A stretch of DNA of 57,443 bases, from NCBI GenBank assembly GCA_025931335.1, contig JAICNG010000011.1, positions 1 to 57,443 of the forward strand, written 5' to 3'. This DNA comes from Gemmatimonadaceae bacterium. Lineage in GTDB: Bacteria; Gemmatimonadota; Gemmatimonadetes; Gemmatimonadales; Gemmatimonadaceae. Position numbers and translations under genes: made by a program. This document shows, piece by piece, positions 23,692 through 31,021 of this stretch. Each line of letters opens with the position of its first letter. The first letter of the stretch is position 1. The notes below the pieces were generated by a model, which was not told the origin of the DNA, ran no database searches, and was given only the letters and a program-made list of their open reading frames with translations.

Positions 23692-25750
23692 ATTCTCCCG
23701 CAGCGACCATCGGTCGCCACTCGACGATCTTCCCCGCCACCGCAGACGCCGCGACCGTAAATGGCGATGCCAGATACAGCTGGCCGGGTCCGGAGCGGCC
23801 GGGAAAGTTGCGATTGATCGCTGAGATGGTGACCTCATCCCGCGTGCGCGACACGCCGGGACCGGCGTTGATGCACGCGCCGCACGACGGCTCGACGAAG
23901 ATCGCCCCCACCTTCGCGAAGACATCGTCGTAGCCCTGCTGCTGGCAGTACTCGAACACCTCGCGCGACCCGCACTGGATGTAGGTGCGAACCTTCACTG
24001 TCTCGCCGCGGTCCAGCGCTTCCTGGAACACGCGGGCGTACATGTCCATGTCTTCCTTCTTCCCCGCCGTGCACGAGCCGGCGTACGCGATGTCGACCGG
24101 CACCTCGCGCCCGAGCTCCTCGACGTACATCCCGTTTCCGGGATCGCCGGGAAGCGCGATCATCGGCTTCAATGACGACGCGTCGATCTCGATGACCTTC
24201 ACATACTCCGCGCCTTCGTCCGAAAAAAGGCCGTTCATCAATCTCCTTACTTCCTCACTCCTCATTCCTCGTTGATTAGTGAGGTAGTCGACCGTCTTCT
24301 CGTCTGGCGCGATGATCCCGGTGAAGGCGCCCACCTCGGCCGCCATGTTCGTCATCGTCGCGCGCTCGTCGACCGACAGCGACTCCACCGCTTCGCCCGC
24401 GTACTCGATGATCTGGCCGATGGCGTGGCCATCCTTGATGTAGGGATGACGCAGGATCTCGAGCATGAAGTCCTTCGCCGTGACGTTCTCCGGCTTCTCA
24501 CCGCGCACGATCACCTTGAACGCGCGCGGCACCTCCACCCGCACGTCCTTCGTGATCCAGGAGTTGAAGATGGCCGTCGTGCCCACGCCGAAGGCGACGC
24601 ATCCGACCGCACCCGCGTGCGGCGTATGCGAGTCGCTTCCGATGATGATGTGTCCCGGCAGCGCGTGCGCCTCGAGAATCTTCGAGTGACAGATGGCCTC
24701 GGACCCGGCCGCCGAAAGCGCACCGTGGAGATTGAGACGCTGGTCGAGCTGACCGTACAGCTTGATCCCCTTCGCGGCCGCGAACTCACGTTGCGTCTTC
24801 TCGAGCTGATTGGCCACGTCGAGCAGTCCCATCTGGACGTGCTCGGGGCGCATCACCTGGTCGAGGAAGGTGAGATGGTCGCGAAAGAGAAAGACCGAGG
24901 ACGGATCGTTCACCGGCTCGGTCTTCCCCACGAGCTCATCGAAGAAGATCGCCGCCATCGGCGTCACGTACTCGTGCGAGAAGCGAATGTCGGTGCGGAC
25001 GAAGCCCTGGTCGCCAGGCCGTACCGCCGACACGCCCGTCTTACCCTTTGCCGCATCGACGACCCAATGCCGCGCGAAGATCTTCTCGGCGATCGTCATC
25101 GGTCGCGGCCGGGTGGTCACCGTCGGCACGGCCACCTTCCCCTGCAGGCGAGCGACGTTGTAGCTGAACAGGCCGCCGTACTCGATGATGCCCCTCGAGA
25201 TGTCGCCTTCCCCGCGGGTGAACTCCTCGAGCGGAATCTCCTCGCCGCGGCGCACCCGCTCGATCAGTGAGAGATCGGTCGACGTGAAGACGCCGAGGTT
25301 CTGGCAGTTCTCTCGGTAGATGCGCTCGATGTTCTCGGCGAGGACCAGGCGGATGCCGGCCATCATCTCGGCGTAGGGCGACTGCTCGCGTGACGAGCCC
25401 TTGCCGCGCCGCTTCCCGGAGACCGAGCAGACGAATCCCCCCGCCTTCACCGAGCCGCGGGTGATCGGAAACTCCTCGCCGGCCTTCAGGCCAAGGTAGG
25501 GGAAGTCGCCGAGCGTCTCGTCGAAGTAGTAGCAGATGTACGCCGGCGTGATCTCGTCGGTCGAGATGTTGTCCCGAAGCTTCGGATTGAGCGGAGAGCC
25601 GAGGGGTGCGCTCGGGTCGAAGGGCAGATCCTCCCCCGCGAGCTGGCGGCGGAGCAGAGCGGGGTCCTCGGTGAGGAAGAGCACGCGCCCGTCAAAGCGG
25701 ACGCGATCGGCGACCTTCGAGACGGGCCGGCGGAGGAGACTCTCGATCAT
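23690..25750 (-). CDS. Aconitase-family hydratase with N-terminal swivel domain
   Basis: A 686-residue Fe-S hydro-lyase. The N-terminal part (about 40-130) carries a swivel domain (NISTDEITPAYICYYFDET ... SGKRRGKGSSREQSPYAEMM). The [4Fe-4S] core follows, with GSDSHTPHAGAVGCVAFG and cysteines Cys560 (GSCTAGKK), Cys623 and Cys626 (PSCGAC). This order (swivel first) differs from AcnA and classical LeuC and resembles part of AcnB, without its HEAT domain. It may hydrate aconitate or a homologous tricarboxylate. The start at 25750 is the first ATG near the conserved N-terminus; no good ribosome-binding site is seen. Residues 492-503 are encoded by a copy of an intergenic repeat (see finding). Confidence 0.87.
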   Translation of the reverse strand: MIESLLRRPVSKVADRVRFDGRVLFLTEDPALLRRQLAGEDLPFDPSAPLGSPLNPKLRDNISTDEITPAYICYYFDETLGDFPYLGLKAGEEFPITRGSVKAGGFVCSVSGKRRGKGSSREQSPYAEMMAGIRLVLAENIERIYRENCQNLGVFTSTDLSLIERVRRGEEIPLEEFTRGEGDISRGIIEYGGLFSYNVARLQGKVAVPTVTTRPRPMTIAEKIFARHWVVDAAKGKTGVSAVRPGDQGFVRTDIRFSHEYVTPMAAIFFDELVGKTEPVNDPSSVFLFRDHLTFLDQVMRPEHVQMGLLDVANQLEKTQREFAAAKGIKLYGQLDQRLNLHGALSAAGSEAICHSKILEAHALPGHIIIGSDSHTPHAGAVGCVAFGVGTTAIFNSWITKDVRVEVPRAFKVIVRGEKPENVTAKDFMLEILRHPYIKDGHAIGQIIEYAGEAVESLSVDERATMTNMAAEVGAFTGIIAPDEKTVDYLTNQRGMRSEEVRRLMNGLFSDEGAEYVKVIEIDASSLKPMIALPGDPGNGMYVEELGREVPVDIAYAGSCTAGKKEDMDMYARVFQEALDRGETVKVRTYIQCGSREVFEYCQQQGYDDVFAKVGAIFVEPSCGACINAGPGVSRTRDEVTISAINRNFPGRSGPGQLYLASPFTVAASAVAGKIVEWRPMVAAGE
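24251..24273. repeat. Family B arm inside a coding sequence
   Basis: 23 bases of TTCCTCACTCCTCATTCCTC type, matching the arm of the family B element at 13562-13592, lie in frame within the aconitase-type gene and encode part of NQRGMRSEEVRR. No complementary arm is close by. The local codons (AAT, CAA, AGG, AGA, AGT) are rare for this GC-rich sequence. Confidence 0.65.
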
Positions 25751-25801
25751 CGTAGGTGCAAGATGACCGGAACGGTCACCGTGAGGCAACACCCGCGATC
25801 G

Positions 25802-25900
25802 AGGTGCTCGATGTGCTCGAGGTGCTCGAGGTGCTCGAGGGAACTGCTTATCCCCGGAGTACCTCGAGCACCTCGAGCACTTCGAGCACCTTGAGCACCT
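25802..25900. repeat. Family A intergenic hairpin
   Basis: Arms at about 25802-25840 and 25862-25900 pair with about 3-4 mismatches. The unit is the same nonamer as at 7671-7760. It lies between the stop of the Spy-like gene (25909) and the start of the aconitase-type gene (25750), both on the minus strand. Confidence 0.8.
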
Positions 25901-25908
25901 ATCCCGAG

Positions 25909-26448
25909 CTACCGGCCTCGCTGTCCGCGACGCCGCCCCTCGCCCTTCTGACGGTCGCCCGCCCGCTTCTCCATGCGATCTTTCATCTGTTGCGCGTTGC
26001 GGTCGAAGGTCTGCTGCTGCTCGGCGGTGAGCACAGCGCGAACTTCCGTGCGCTGCTGCTGCATCAACGCCTGCATCTGGTCACGGCCGGCCTGCGTGCG
26101 CTCGAACGCCGCGCGCGCTGCCACGGTGTCACCACGCTGACGCGCCTCCCGCACCGCCTTCATGTCGGGCTGGAGGGATTCGCGGATCGTCTGGAACTGG
26201 CCGCGGTACTTCTCGTTGATGGTCTTCATCTGATCGCGCTGCGCCTGGGTCAGGTCGATGCCGCGGAACAGGCTGCGCATCGCCGCCTGCCGCATGTCGC
26301 CACGACCCTCGCCACGAGGGCGCTCGCCACGGCGGAACTCACCCTGCCGGCGCGCGGAATCACGCTGGGCGGGGGCCTGAGCAGTCGCCTCGCTCGCCGC
26401 GAACAACGCGATTGCGGCTCCGAGAACGACAATGTGCTTTCTAATCAT
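25909..26448 (-). CDS. Spy/LTXXQ-like periplasmic protein
   Basis: This 179-residue exported protein has a signal peptide MIRKHIVVLGAAIALFAASEATA, then a low-complexity Arg/Gln/Gly-rich segment and a helical core with IDLTQAQRDQMKTINEKYRGQF and VLTAEQQQTFDRNAQQMKDRM. This is the LTxxQ pattern of Spy/CpxP-like chaperones, which hold unfolded envelope proteins. AGGAG lies shortly before the ATG. The C-terminus is strongly basic. The family A hairpin follows it. Confidence 0.83.
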   Translation of the reverse strand: MIRKHIVVLGAAIALFAASEATAQAPAQRDSARRQGEFRRGERPRGEGRGDMRQAAMRSLFRGIDLTQAQRDQMKTINEKYRGQFQTIRESLQPDMKAVREARQRGDTVAARAAFERTQAGRDQMQALMQQQRTEVRAVLTAEQQQTFDRNAQQMKDRMEKRAGDRQKGEGRRRGQRGR

Positions 26449-26627
26449 GACGTCACTCCTCCATCGGTGAGAGGCCGGTACCCTCCGAGGCCCCGTTGCG
26501 ATGGTAGACGTCGGGCATGGCCGAACGTTAAGGCGCACCGGCGCCCCCGCCGGGCCCCTGTACCCGTGAGCGCCAGCCTAGCGCGCGGCGGGAAAAGTGC
26601 TATCCTTACCGCCCGAGTTCCACCGCG

Positions 26628-27839
26628 TTGTCTGACAACGACTTGATTGAAGAGCGCCGCCCCGTGACCGATCCGATCACGCCTGGCCTGCCTGAACCGC
26701 CCGCGGCTCCCCCACCGTCTCAGACGCCCCTTCCGCCATCGCTGCTCCCCATTGGAGCCGCGATCGATTTTCCGCTGAGCTGGCTGCTCGATCATGCGAG
26801 CGCACCGATACAGTATCGCGCCACCATCGACGTAGCGCGCATACCTGCTGTCCAGATTCAGCGCATCAGCACGCTTCCGTATACTCACGTGCCGGCCCTT
26901 TCGCTCGCCCTGGGCCAACAGCTCGACGGGACGTGGGGGGGGTCGATGCTCGAGATTCCCTCGGGTCGCGCCCACGGCTTCGAGGGGGTCGGGACGATCA
27001 CCGCCACCAGGCGGCTCCTCGAGTATGGGTGGGAGAAGGAGTCCCCACCCCTCATGCGTGCGCGCCGGATTCTCTTTCGGTTGCTGGCCGAGGATGAGGA
27101 TCCGGCGTTCTTGTTCGAGCTGGCTCCGGCGCGGGGAAAGGCGGATTCGCTGGCAACCCATATCGGTCGTACGACGCTCCGGGAGGCGGCGGCTGCGGCC
27201 CTCGCCCAGGCCGGTTACGAGTCCGACCCGCGGCTCAGGGGGGCCGCTCGGAGGATCGTCGACCGGTTGTACATCTACCTCCGGTCGCCGCTCGCCCAGA
27301 AGCCCTGGGTGCGCGCCGGCAACCAGCAGGTGCTGTCTCCCGACGCGACGCCGCCCTCCTTCCATGCCCTGGTCATGCTGGCGTTCATGCCGCTCTTCCG
27401 CAGCGAGCACTATGACGTCATGGAGCGCCTGTTTCAGTACCTGGCTCTGCCGATGCCGCGTCAGACGCCGGCGCGGCTTATCGGAGACAAGGTCGTTCCG
27501 CAGCCGCACCTCGTGTTGGGCGACCCGCTGCCGCACCGGAACGCGGCCGACGCCGACGTGCCGTGGGCGCTGACGTGGCTGGAGATCGCGGGGCGCTTGG
27601 GGTACCTGCGCCGCCATGAGGGGTGGGTGAAGCTGTACGAGCGGTTCCTCGACGATCGCGACGAGCACGGGATCTGGCACCCGCACAAGGGCCTGGCCAT
27701 GCCCCGCTCATCGAACCCACTCGTCTGGCCCTCATTCCCGCTCGAATCGCATCACGCCGGCGAGGAGCGGTGGAGCGACGTCAGTTTCCGGCTGGGGCTG
27801 ATCGGGCGGCTCGCCGGCCGACAGATCAACCTGACGTAG
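26628..27839 (+). CDS. Conserved hypothetical protein, alpha/alpha-toroid-like (start uncertain)
   Basis: About 391-403 residues, not membrane-bound. After a proline-rich N-terminus it shows FPLSWLLDHASAPIQYRATID, LSLALGQQLDGTWGGSMLEIP, GTITATRRLLEYGWEKESP and ALTWLEIAGRLGYLRRHEGW. The GQQLDGTWGG and repeated helical segments recall prenyltransferase/squalene-cyclase toroids, but no catalytic motif is recognisable, so I leave function open. The frame is open from a TTG at 26628; GTG at 26664, with GAAGAG upstream, is an equally plausible start. A GCGTTGTCTGACAACG palindrome overlaps the proposed 5' end. Confidence 0.6.
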   Translation: MSDNDLIEERRPVTDPITPGLPEPPAAPPPSQTPLPPSLLPIGAAIDFPLSWLLDHASAPIQYRATIDVARIPAVQIQRISTLPYTHVPALSLALGQQLDGTWGGSMLEIPSGRAHGFEGVGTITATRRLLEYGWEKESPPLMRARRILFRLLAEDEDPAFLFELAPARGKADSLATHIGRTTLREAAAAALAQAGYESDPRLRGAARRIVDRLYIYLRSPLAQKPWVRAGNQQVLSPDATPPSFHALVMLAFMPLFRSEHYDVMERLFQYLALPMPRQTPARLIGDKVVPQPHLVLGDPLPHRNAADADVPWALTWLEIAGRLGYLRRHEGWVKLYERFLDDRDEHGIWHPHKGLAMPRSSNPLVWPSFPLESHHAGEERWSDVSFRLGLIGRLAGRQINLT

Positions 27840-27957
27840 GGGTCAGGAGTCAGGAGTCAGGGATCAGGGGGTGTCGGGGGGACGGTTTGAGGGGACGGCT
27901 CGCGCAATCCCTGAGACCTTCACCCTGACACCCCCTGATCCCTGACTCCTGACCCCT
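27838..27957. repeat. Family C intergenic hairpin with unequal arms
   Basis: Left arm 27838-27875 and right arm 27927-27957 pair through TCAGGAG-type heptamers. The left arm has one more heptamer copy than the right. It begins at the stop of the upstream gene and is followed by CGTTAGGC at 27958-27965. The following stretch to 28114 holds no gene; GTCAGCAAC/GTTGCTGAC inverted segments near 27973 and 28012 could form another stem. Confidence 0.75.
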
Positions 27958-28114
27958 CGTTAGGCATGCAGACGTCAGCAACTCGTGGCAAGTGTATTGG
28001 TTTGGTGAACTCCCGTTGCTGACACCAACCGCGCGCGTCTCTCGTAGTGTCGAACAGACGGAAAGCAGATGATGGTCGTCGGTGATTCCGTCTTCACTAA
28101 CAGAGAGGTGCTCC

Positions 28115-28333
28115 GTGAAAGCGCTGTTCCAGGCTGGGGACGTATCGTCCAGCTCGTGTCGCGCGTGCCGCAAGATCGTGCGCACCCGCTATGAAGTCCG
28201 CACCGTGCACCTGCCCGGCACGCGGCTCCGTGTCCCGAACGTCCTGGTCGACGTCTGCATGGAGTGTGACGGGATGGTCTCGATTCCGCGCCAGTCGATT
28301 CCGCAGCTGCGCGAAACCGGCGCGTGGAAGTGA
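28115..28333 (+). CDS. Small zinc-ribbon protein (YgiT/MqsA-N-like)
   Basis: This 72-residue protein has two CxxC pairs, CRAC at about residue 15 and CMEC at about residue 48, spaced as in the N-terminal zinc-binding domain of YgiT/MqsA-type proteins, with no DNA-binding helix-turn-helix domain attached. The GTG start at 28115 follows AGAGAGG; no toxin partner (MqsR-like) is adjacent, so an antitoxin role is not supported. Function unknown. Confidence 0.7.
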   Translation: MKALFQAGDVSSSSCRACRKIVRTRYEVRTVHLPGTRLRVPNVLVDVCMECDGMVSIPRQSIPQLRETGAWK

Positions 28334-28342
28334 AGAAGCGAA

Positions 28343-28443
28343 GGCGCTGGAAAAGCGCTGGAAAAAGCGCTGTGGAACAACGAGGGCGCTGAACCTGTTG
28401 CGGTTCAGCGCCCTCAGCGCTTTTCCAGCGCTTGTCCAGCGCC
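28343..28443. repeat. Family D intergenic hairpin (AGCGCTGGAAA units)
   Basis: Left part 28343-28395 and right part 28402-28443 pair with a bulge; the inner segment GGCGCTGAACC/GGTTCAGCGCC is perfect. It lies between convergent stops at 28333 and 28451. The next 8 bases contain CGTTAGGC, which includes the stop codon of the following minus-strand gene. Confidence 0.75.
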
Positions 28444-28450
28444 CTGGTCG

Positions 28451-28957
28451 TTAGGCCCTCACCTTCTCCCGATCCGACAACAGCTTCGCCTGGAAGCGCT
28501 GCGCTTCGGAGATGCGCTCGACCTCGACCGACATCGAATCGACCGCCTGCTCGATCCGGTTCATCTGGGCGGTGAGATCCGCGTTGACCGGACTCGGGAG
28601 ACCCCGGCGATCGATCCACCGGCCGAGCGCACGCGCGATCGGGAGCCCCACGATGCAGATCACCGTCGCGACGATGAGCATCGTCACGATGTCGACGGCC
28701 TGAGGCGGAATCTGGTTCTGCTCCCACGGTGGCCTCGGAGGAAGCACGATCACCCCTTCGCCCGGCCCCTGACTCTGCTCGATACGGATTCGCTGGGCGA
28801 TCTCCTCCGGAATTCGCTGCGCCCGCTCGCGGATTTGCTGAGCCTCCTCCCGCACGCGCTGCGCCTCGACCTGGGCCTCCGCCCGCGCCTGAGCCGCGGC
28901 GGCTTGCGCCTCGGCGGCGGTCTGTTGCTCGAGCGATATGACGTATTCGAAGTGCAC
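28451..28957 (-). CDS. Coiled-coil membrane protein, unknown
   Basis: This 168-residue protein starts with a long Ala/Gln/Glu/Arg-rich amphipathic helix (about residues 10-60, heptad-like QAAAAQARAEAQVEAQRVRE), then a single transmembrane helix IVTMLIVATVICIVGLPIARAL (about 93-114), and a C-terminal coiled coil MNRIEQAVDSMSVEVERI. I do not recognise the family. The GTG at 28957 is preceded by GGAGG at the right distance, so it is preferred over GTG codons further upstream. Its TAA is within GCCTAACG. Confidence 0.7.
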   Translation of the reverse strand: MHFEYVISLEQQTAAEAQAAAAQARAEAQVEAQRVREEAQQIRERAQRIPEEIAQRIRIEQSQGPGEGVIVLPPRPPWEQNQIPPQAVDIVTMLIVATVICIVGLPIARALGRWIDRRGLPSPVNADLTAQMNRIEQAVDSMSVEVERISEAQRFQAKLLSDREKVRA

Positions 28958-29277
28958 GTCGTCCTCCACCGTGACGCGGTTCGGTGACACACTACCGGAG
29001 CCCGGCCGCGCAAGTTTCGCTGATAATGGACTTTAGATGTCCGCTGGACGTAGCGCCAGACCTCGGCGCCACTTACATTTGATGCACGGGGCGCGTCAAG
29101 CGTTGCCCCTGGAGCCGATTCCAGCCGCTCGGGACATTGGCTCGCTGAAGAGCCGCACATTCCGCGGTCCCTTCCGAAAATTTCCACCTCCGGCGTGCGC
29201 CAATGCGGCGCGGCTGAAGGCGCGCCGGTCCCGGGGAACGCACCCCGGAGTCGAGCGGACCCGGCGCAGTAGGTGAC

Positions 29278-30438
29278 ATGCACACGACAATTGAAACACT
29301 CCCCGCGTTCGAGAGGCTTGGCCTCGCGCCAGAGCTTCTCGACGCCATCCGCGACGCGGGGTACCGGGACCCGACGCCGATTCAGGCGCAGGCGATCCCG
29401 CTCGCGCTCAAGGGGCGCGACCTCATCGGCCTGGCCCAAACAGGCACCGGCAAGACCGCCGCATTCACGCTCCCGATCGTTCAACGCCTCCTCGGCGGCC
29501 CGCGGCGACTCCGAGCCCTCATTCTCACTCCAACACGCGAGCTCGCCGCGCAGGTGCGCGAGAGCTTCGAGAAGTACGGACGGCACAGCGGCCTCCGCGT
29601 CGCTGAGATTTTCGGTGGCGTCGCGCTCGGGCCGCAGGAAACGGCGCTTCGTCGCGGTGTCGACGTGGTCGTTGCGACACCGGGCCGGTTGATCGACCAC
29701 CTCGAGCGTCAAAATCTGGTCTTCGACGACCTCGAGGTGCTCGTTCTCGACGAAGCCGACCGCATGCTCGACATGGGATTCGCGCCCCAGATCAATCAGA
29801 TCGTGCGCGATGTCCCCGCGTATCGCCAGACGCTGTTATTCAGCGCCACGATGCCACCCGAGGTCGAAGCGCTCGCCCGCAAGTATCTGCGCAAGCCGCT
29901 CGTCGTGCAGGTCGGCCTGCGGACGCAAGCGGTCGATACGGTCGCACACGCGGTCTATCCGGTGCCGCGCGAGCGCAAGAGCGCGCTCCTGGCCGAGCTG
30001 CTCAAGCAGCCCGAGATGGACTCGGTGCTCGTCTTCACACGCACGAAGCACGGTGCGGATCGGTTGGTTCGCCACCTCGAGCGCGCTGGCATCGAGGCGT
30101 CGGCGATGCACGCCGACAAGAGCCAGTCGCAGCGCATGCAAGCGCTCGAGGAGTTCAGGGAAGGGAAGGTTCGCGTGCTCGTCGCCACCGACATCGCACA
30201 GCGCGGGCTCGACATCGCGGGTATCTCGCACGTGATCAACTACGATGTCCCGCAGAAGCCCGAGGATTACGTGCACCGCATCGGCCGCACTGGCCGCGCG
30301 GCGGCCACCGGCGATGCGTTCACATTCATGTCACCCGACGAGATCGGGATGGTACGGACGATCGAGCGCGTGCTCGGCACGCCGATTCCACGCATATCAG
30401 TGCCTGGATACGACTTCGGGACCGTCGCGGCGGACTAG
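29278..30438 (+). CDS. DEAD-box RNA helicase (RhlE-like)
   Basis: A 386-residue helicase with all DEAD-box motifs in order: Q motif DPTPIQAQAI, motif I AQTGTGKT, Ia PTRELAAQ, II DEAD, III SAT, IV/V VLVFTRTKHGAD and VLVATDIAQRGLDI, VI HRIGRTGR. It lacks a long C-terminal extension; the size and core resemble RhlE rather than DbpA or SrmB. It presumably unwinds structured mRNA or rRNA in cold or ribosome assembly. The 287 bp upstream (28991-29277) hold no gene; they include a GTCC-GCT-GGAC palindrome near 29039. It is convergent with the pseudopilin gene across a family D hairpin. Confidence 0.95.
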   Translation: MHTTIETLPAFERLGLAPELLDAIRDAGYRDPTPIQAQAIPLALKGRDLIGLAQTGTGKTAAFTLPIVQRLLGGPRRLRALILTPTRELAAQVRESFEKYGRHSGLRVAEIFGGVALGPQETALRRGVDVVVATPGRLIDHLERQNLVFDDLEVLVLDEADRMLDMGFAPQINQIVRDVPAYRQTLLFSATMPPEVEALARKYLRKPLVVQVGLRTQAVDTVAHAVYPVPRERKSALLAELLKQPEMDSVLVFTRTKHGADRLVRHLERAGIEASAMHADKSQSQRMQALEEFREGKVRVLVATDIAQRGLDIAGISHVINYDVPQKPEDYVHRIGRTGRAAATGDAFTFMSPDEIGMVRTIERVLGTPIPRISVPGYDFGTVAAD

Positions 30439-30445
30439 AAGAACC

Positions 30446-30500
30446 GGAAGCGCTGGAGAAGCAAGCGCTTTAGTTTCTTCAGCACTTCCCCAGCGCCTTC
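30446..30500. repeat. Family D intergenic hairpin
   Basis: Segments near 30447-30462 (GAAGCGCTGGAGAAG) and 30485-30500 (CTTCCCCAGCGCCTTC) pair imperfectly. It lies between convergent stops at 30438 and 30502. Confidence 0.65.
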
Positions 30501-30501
30501 G

Positions 30502-30921
30502 CTACTTCCTCACCCGCCCTTCCCTCGAGACAAAGACGGTCTCCGCAACCCGTCCTCGTGAGATCACGAGGCTGAGGTTTGCCGCGCCAACTCCGTGGCC
30601 AAGCGGGGAGTAGGCGGTGGAGTCCCGGCTGGAGGAGAGCGTGATGCCATAGGTTCCCTCCAGGTCGCGCTGGAGCAGCATCTCTCCGCCGATGCTCACC
30701 GTGATGTAGCCCGGCGGTCGGTCGACGCCGAGGGCGGCTGGGGCCCCACGAACGATCGCCGAGCGGCGTGCGGTCGCGAAGGCGGCCGTCGCCTCGGCGG
30801 TTGCGTTGCGCACGGCGATGCCGTCGCGGAGTCGTGCCGCCGTAGGCAGCACGATACCCATGACCACTGCGATCACCGACAGCACGACCACGACCTCGAT
30901 TGCGGTCATCGCCCGCCGCAT
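30502..30921 (-). CDS. Type IV/II pseudopilin-like protein (GspH/FimT-type)
   Basis: This 139-residue protein begins MRRAMTAIEVVVVLSVIAVVMGIVL: a short basic leader, a cleavage-site-like AM|TAIE (prepilin peptidase motif, Glu at +5 equivalent) and the hydrophobic alpha-1 helix typical of pseudopilins. The rest is a beta-rich globular domain with ATARRSAIVRGAPAALGVD and YGITLSSSRDSTAYSPLGHG, the GspH/FimT pattern. A G-rich stretch precedes the ATG. It is divergent from the M1 peptidase gene, about 100 bp away. No other pilus genes lie in the window, so it could be a minor pseudopilin acting with a distant cluster. Confidence 0.82.
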   Translation of the reverse strand: MRRAMTAIEVVVVLSVIAVVMGIVLPTAARLRDGIAVRNATAEATAAFATARRSAIVRGAPAALGVDRPPGYITVSIGGEMLLQRDLEGTYGITLSSSRDSTAYSPLGHGVGAANLSLVISRGRVAETVFVSREGRVRK

Positions 30922-31021
30922 TATTCCCCCGGAGTGAGTCACGCGGTATATACCACGAGCCCGCCTCGCGGGCCGCACCATCCGCGCGCGAGCACGCGCG
31001 TTTCTTCGCGACCCGCTGAGC

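Noticed and set aside
28115-28333. MqsA-type antitoxin of a toxin-antitoxin pair
   Set aside because: Only the zinc-ribbon half is present and there is no small toxin gene adjacent.
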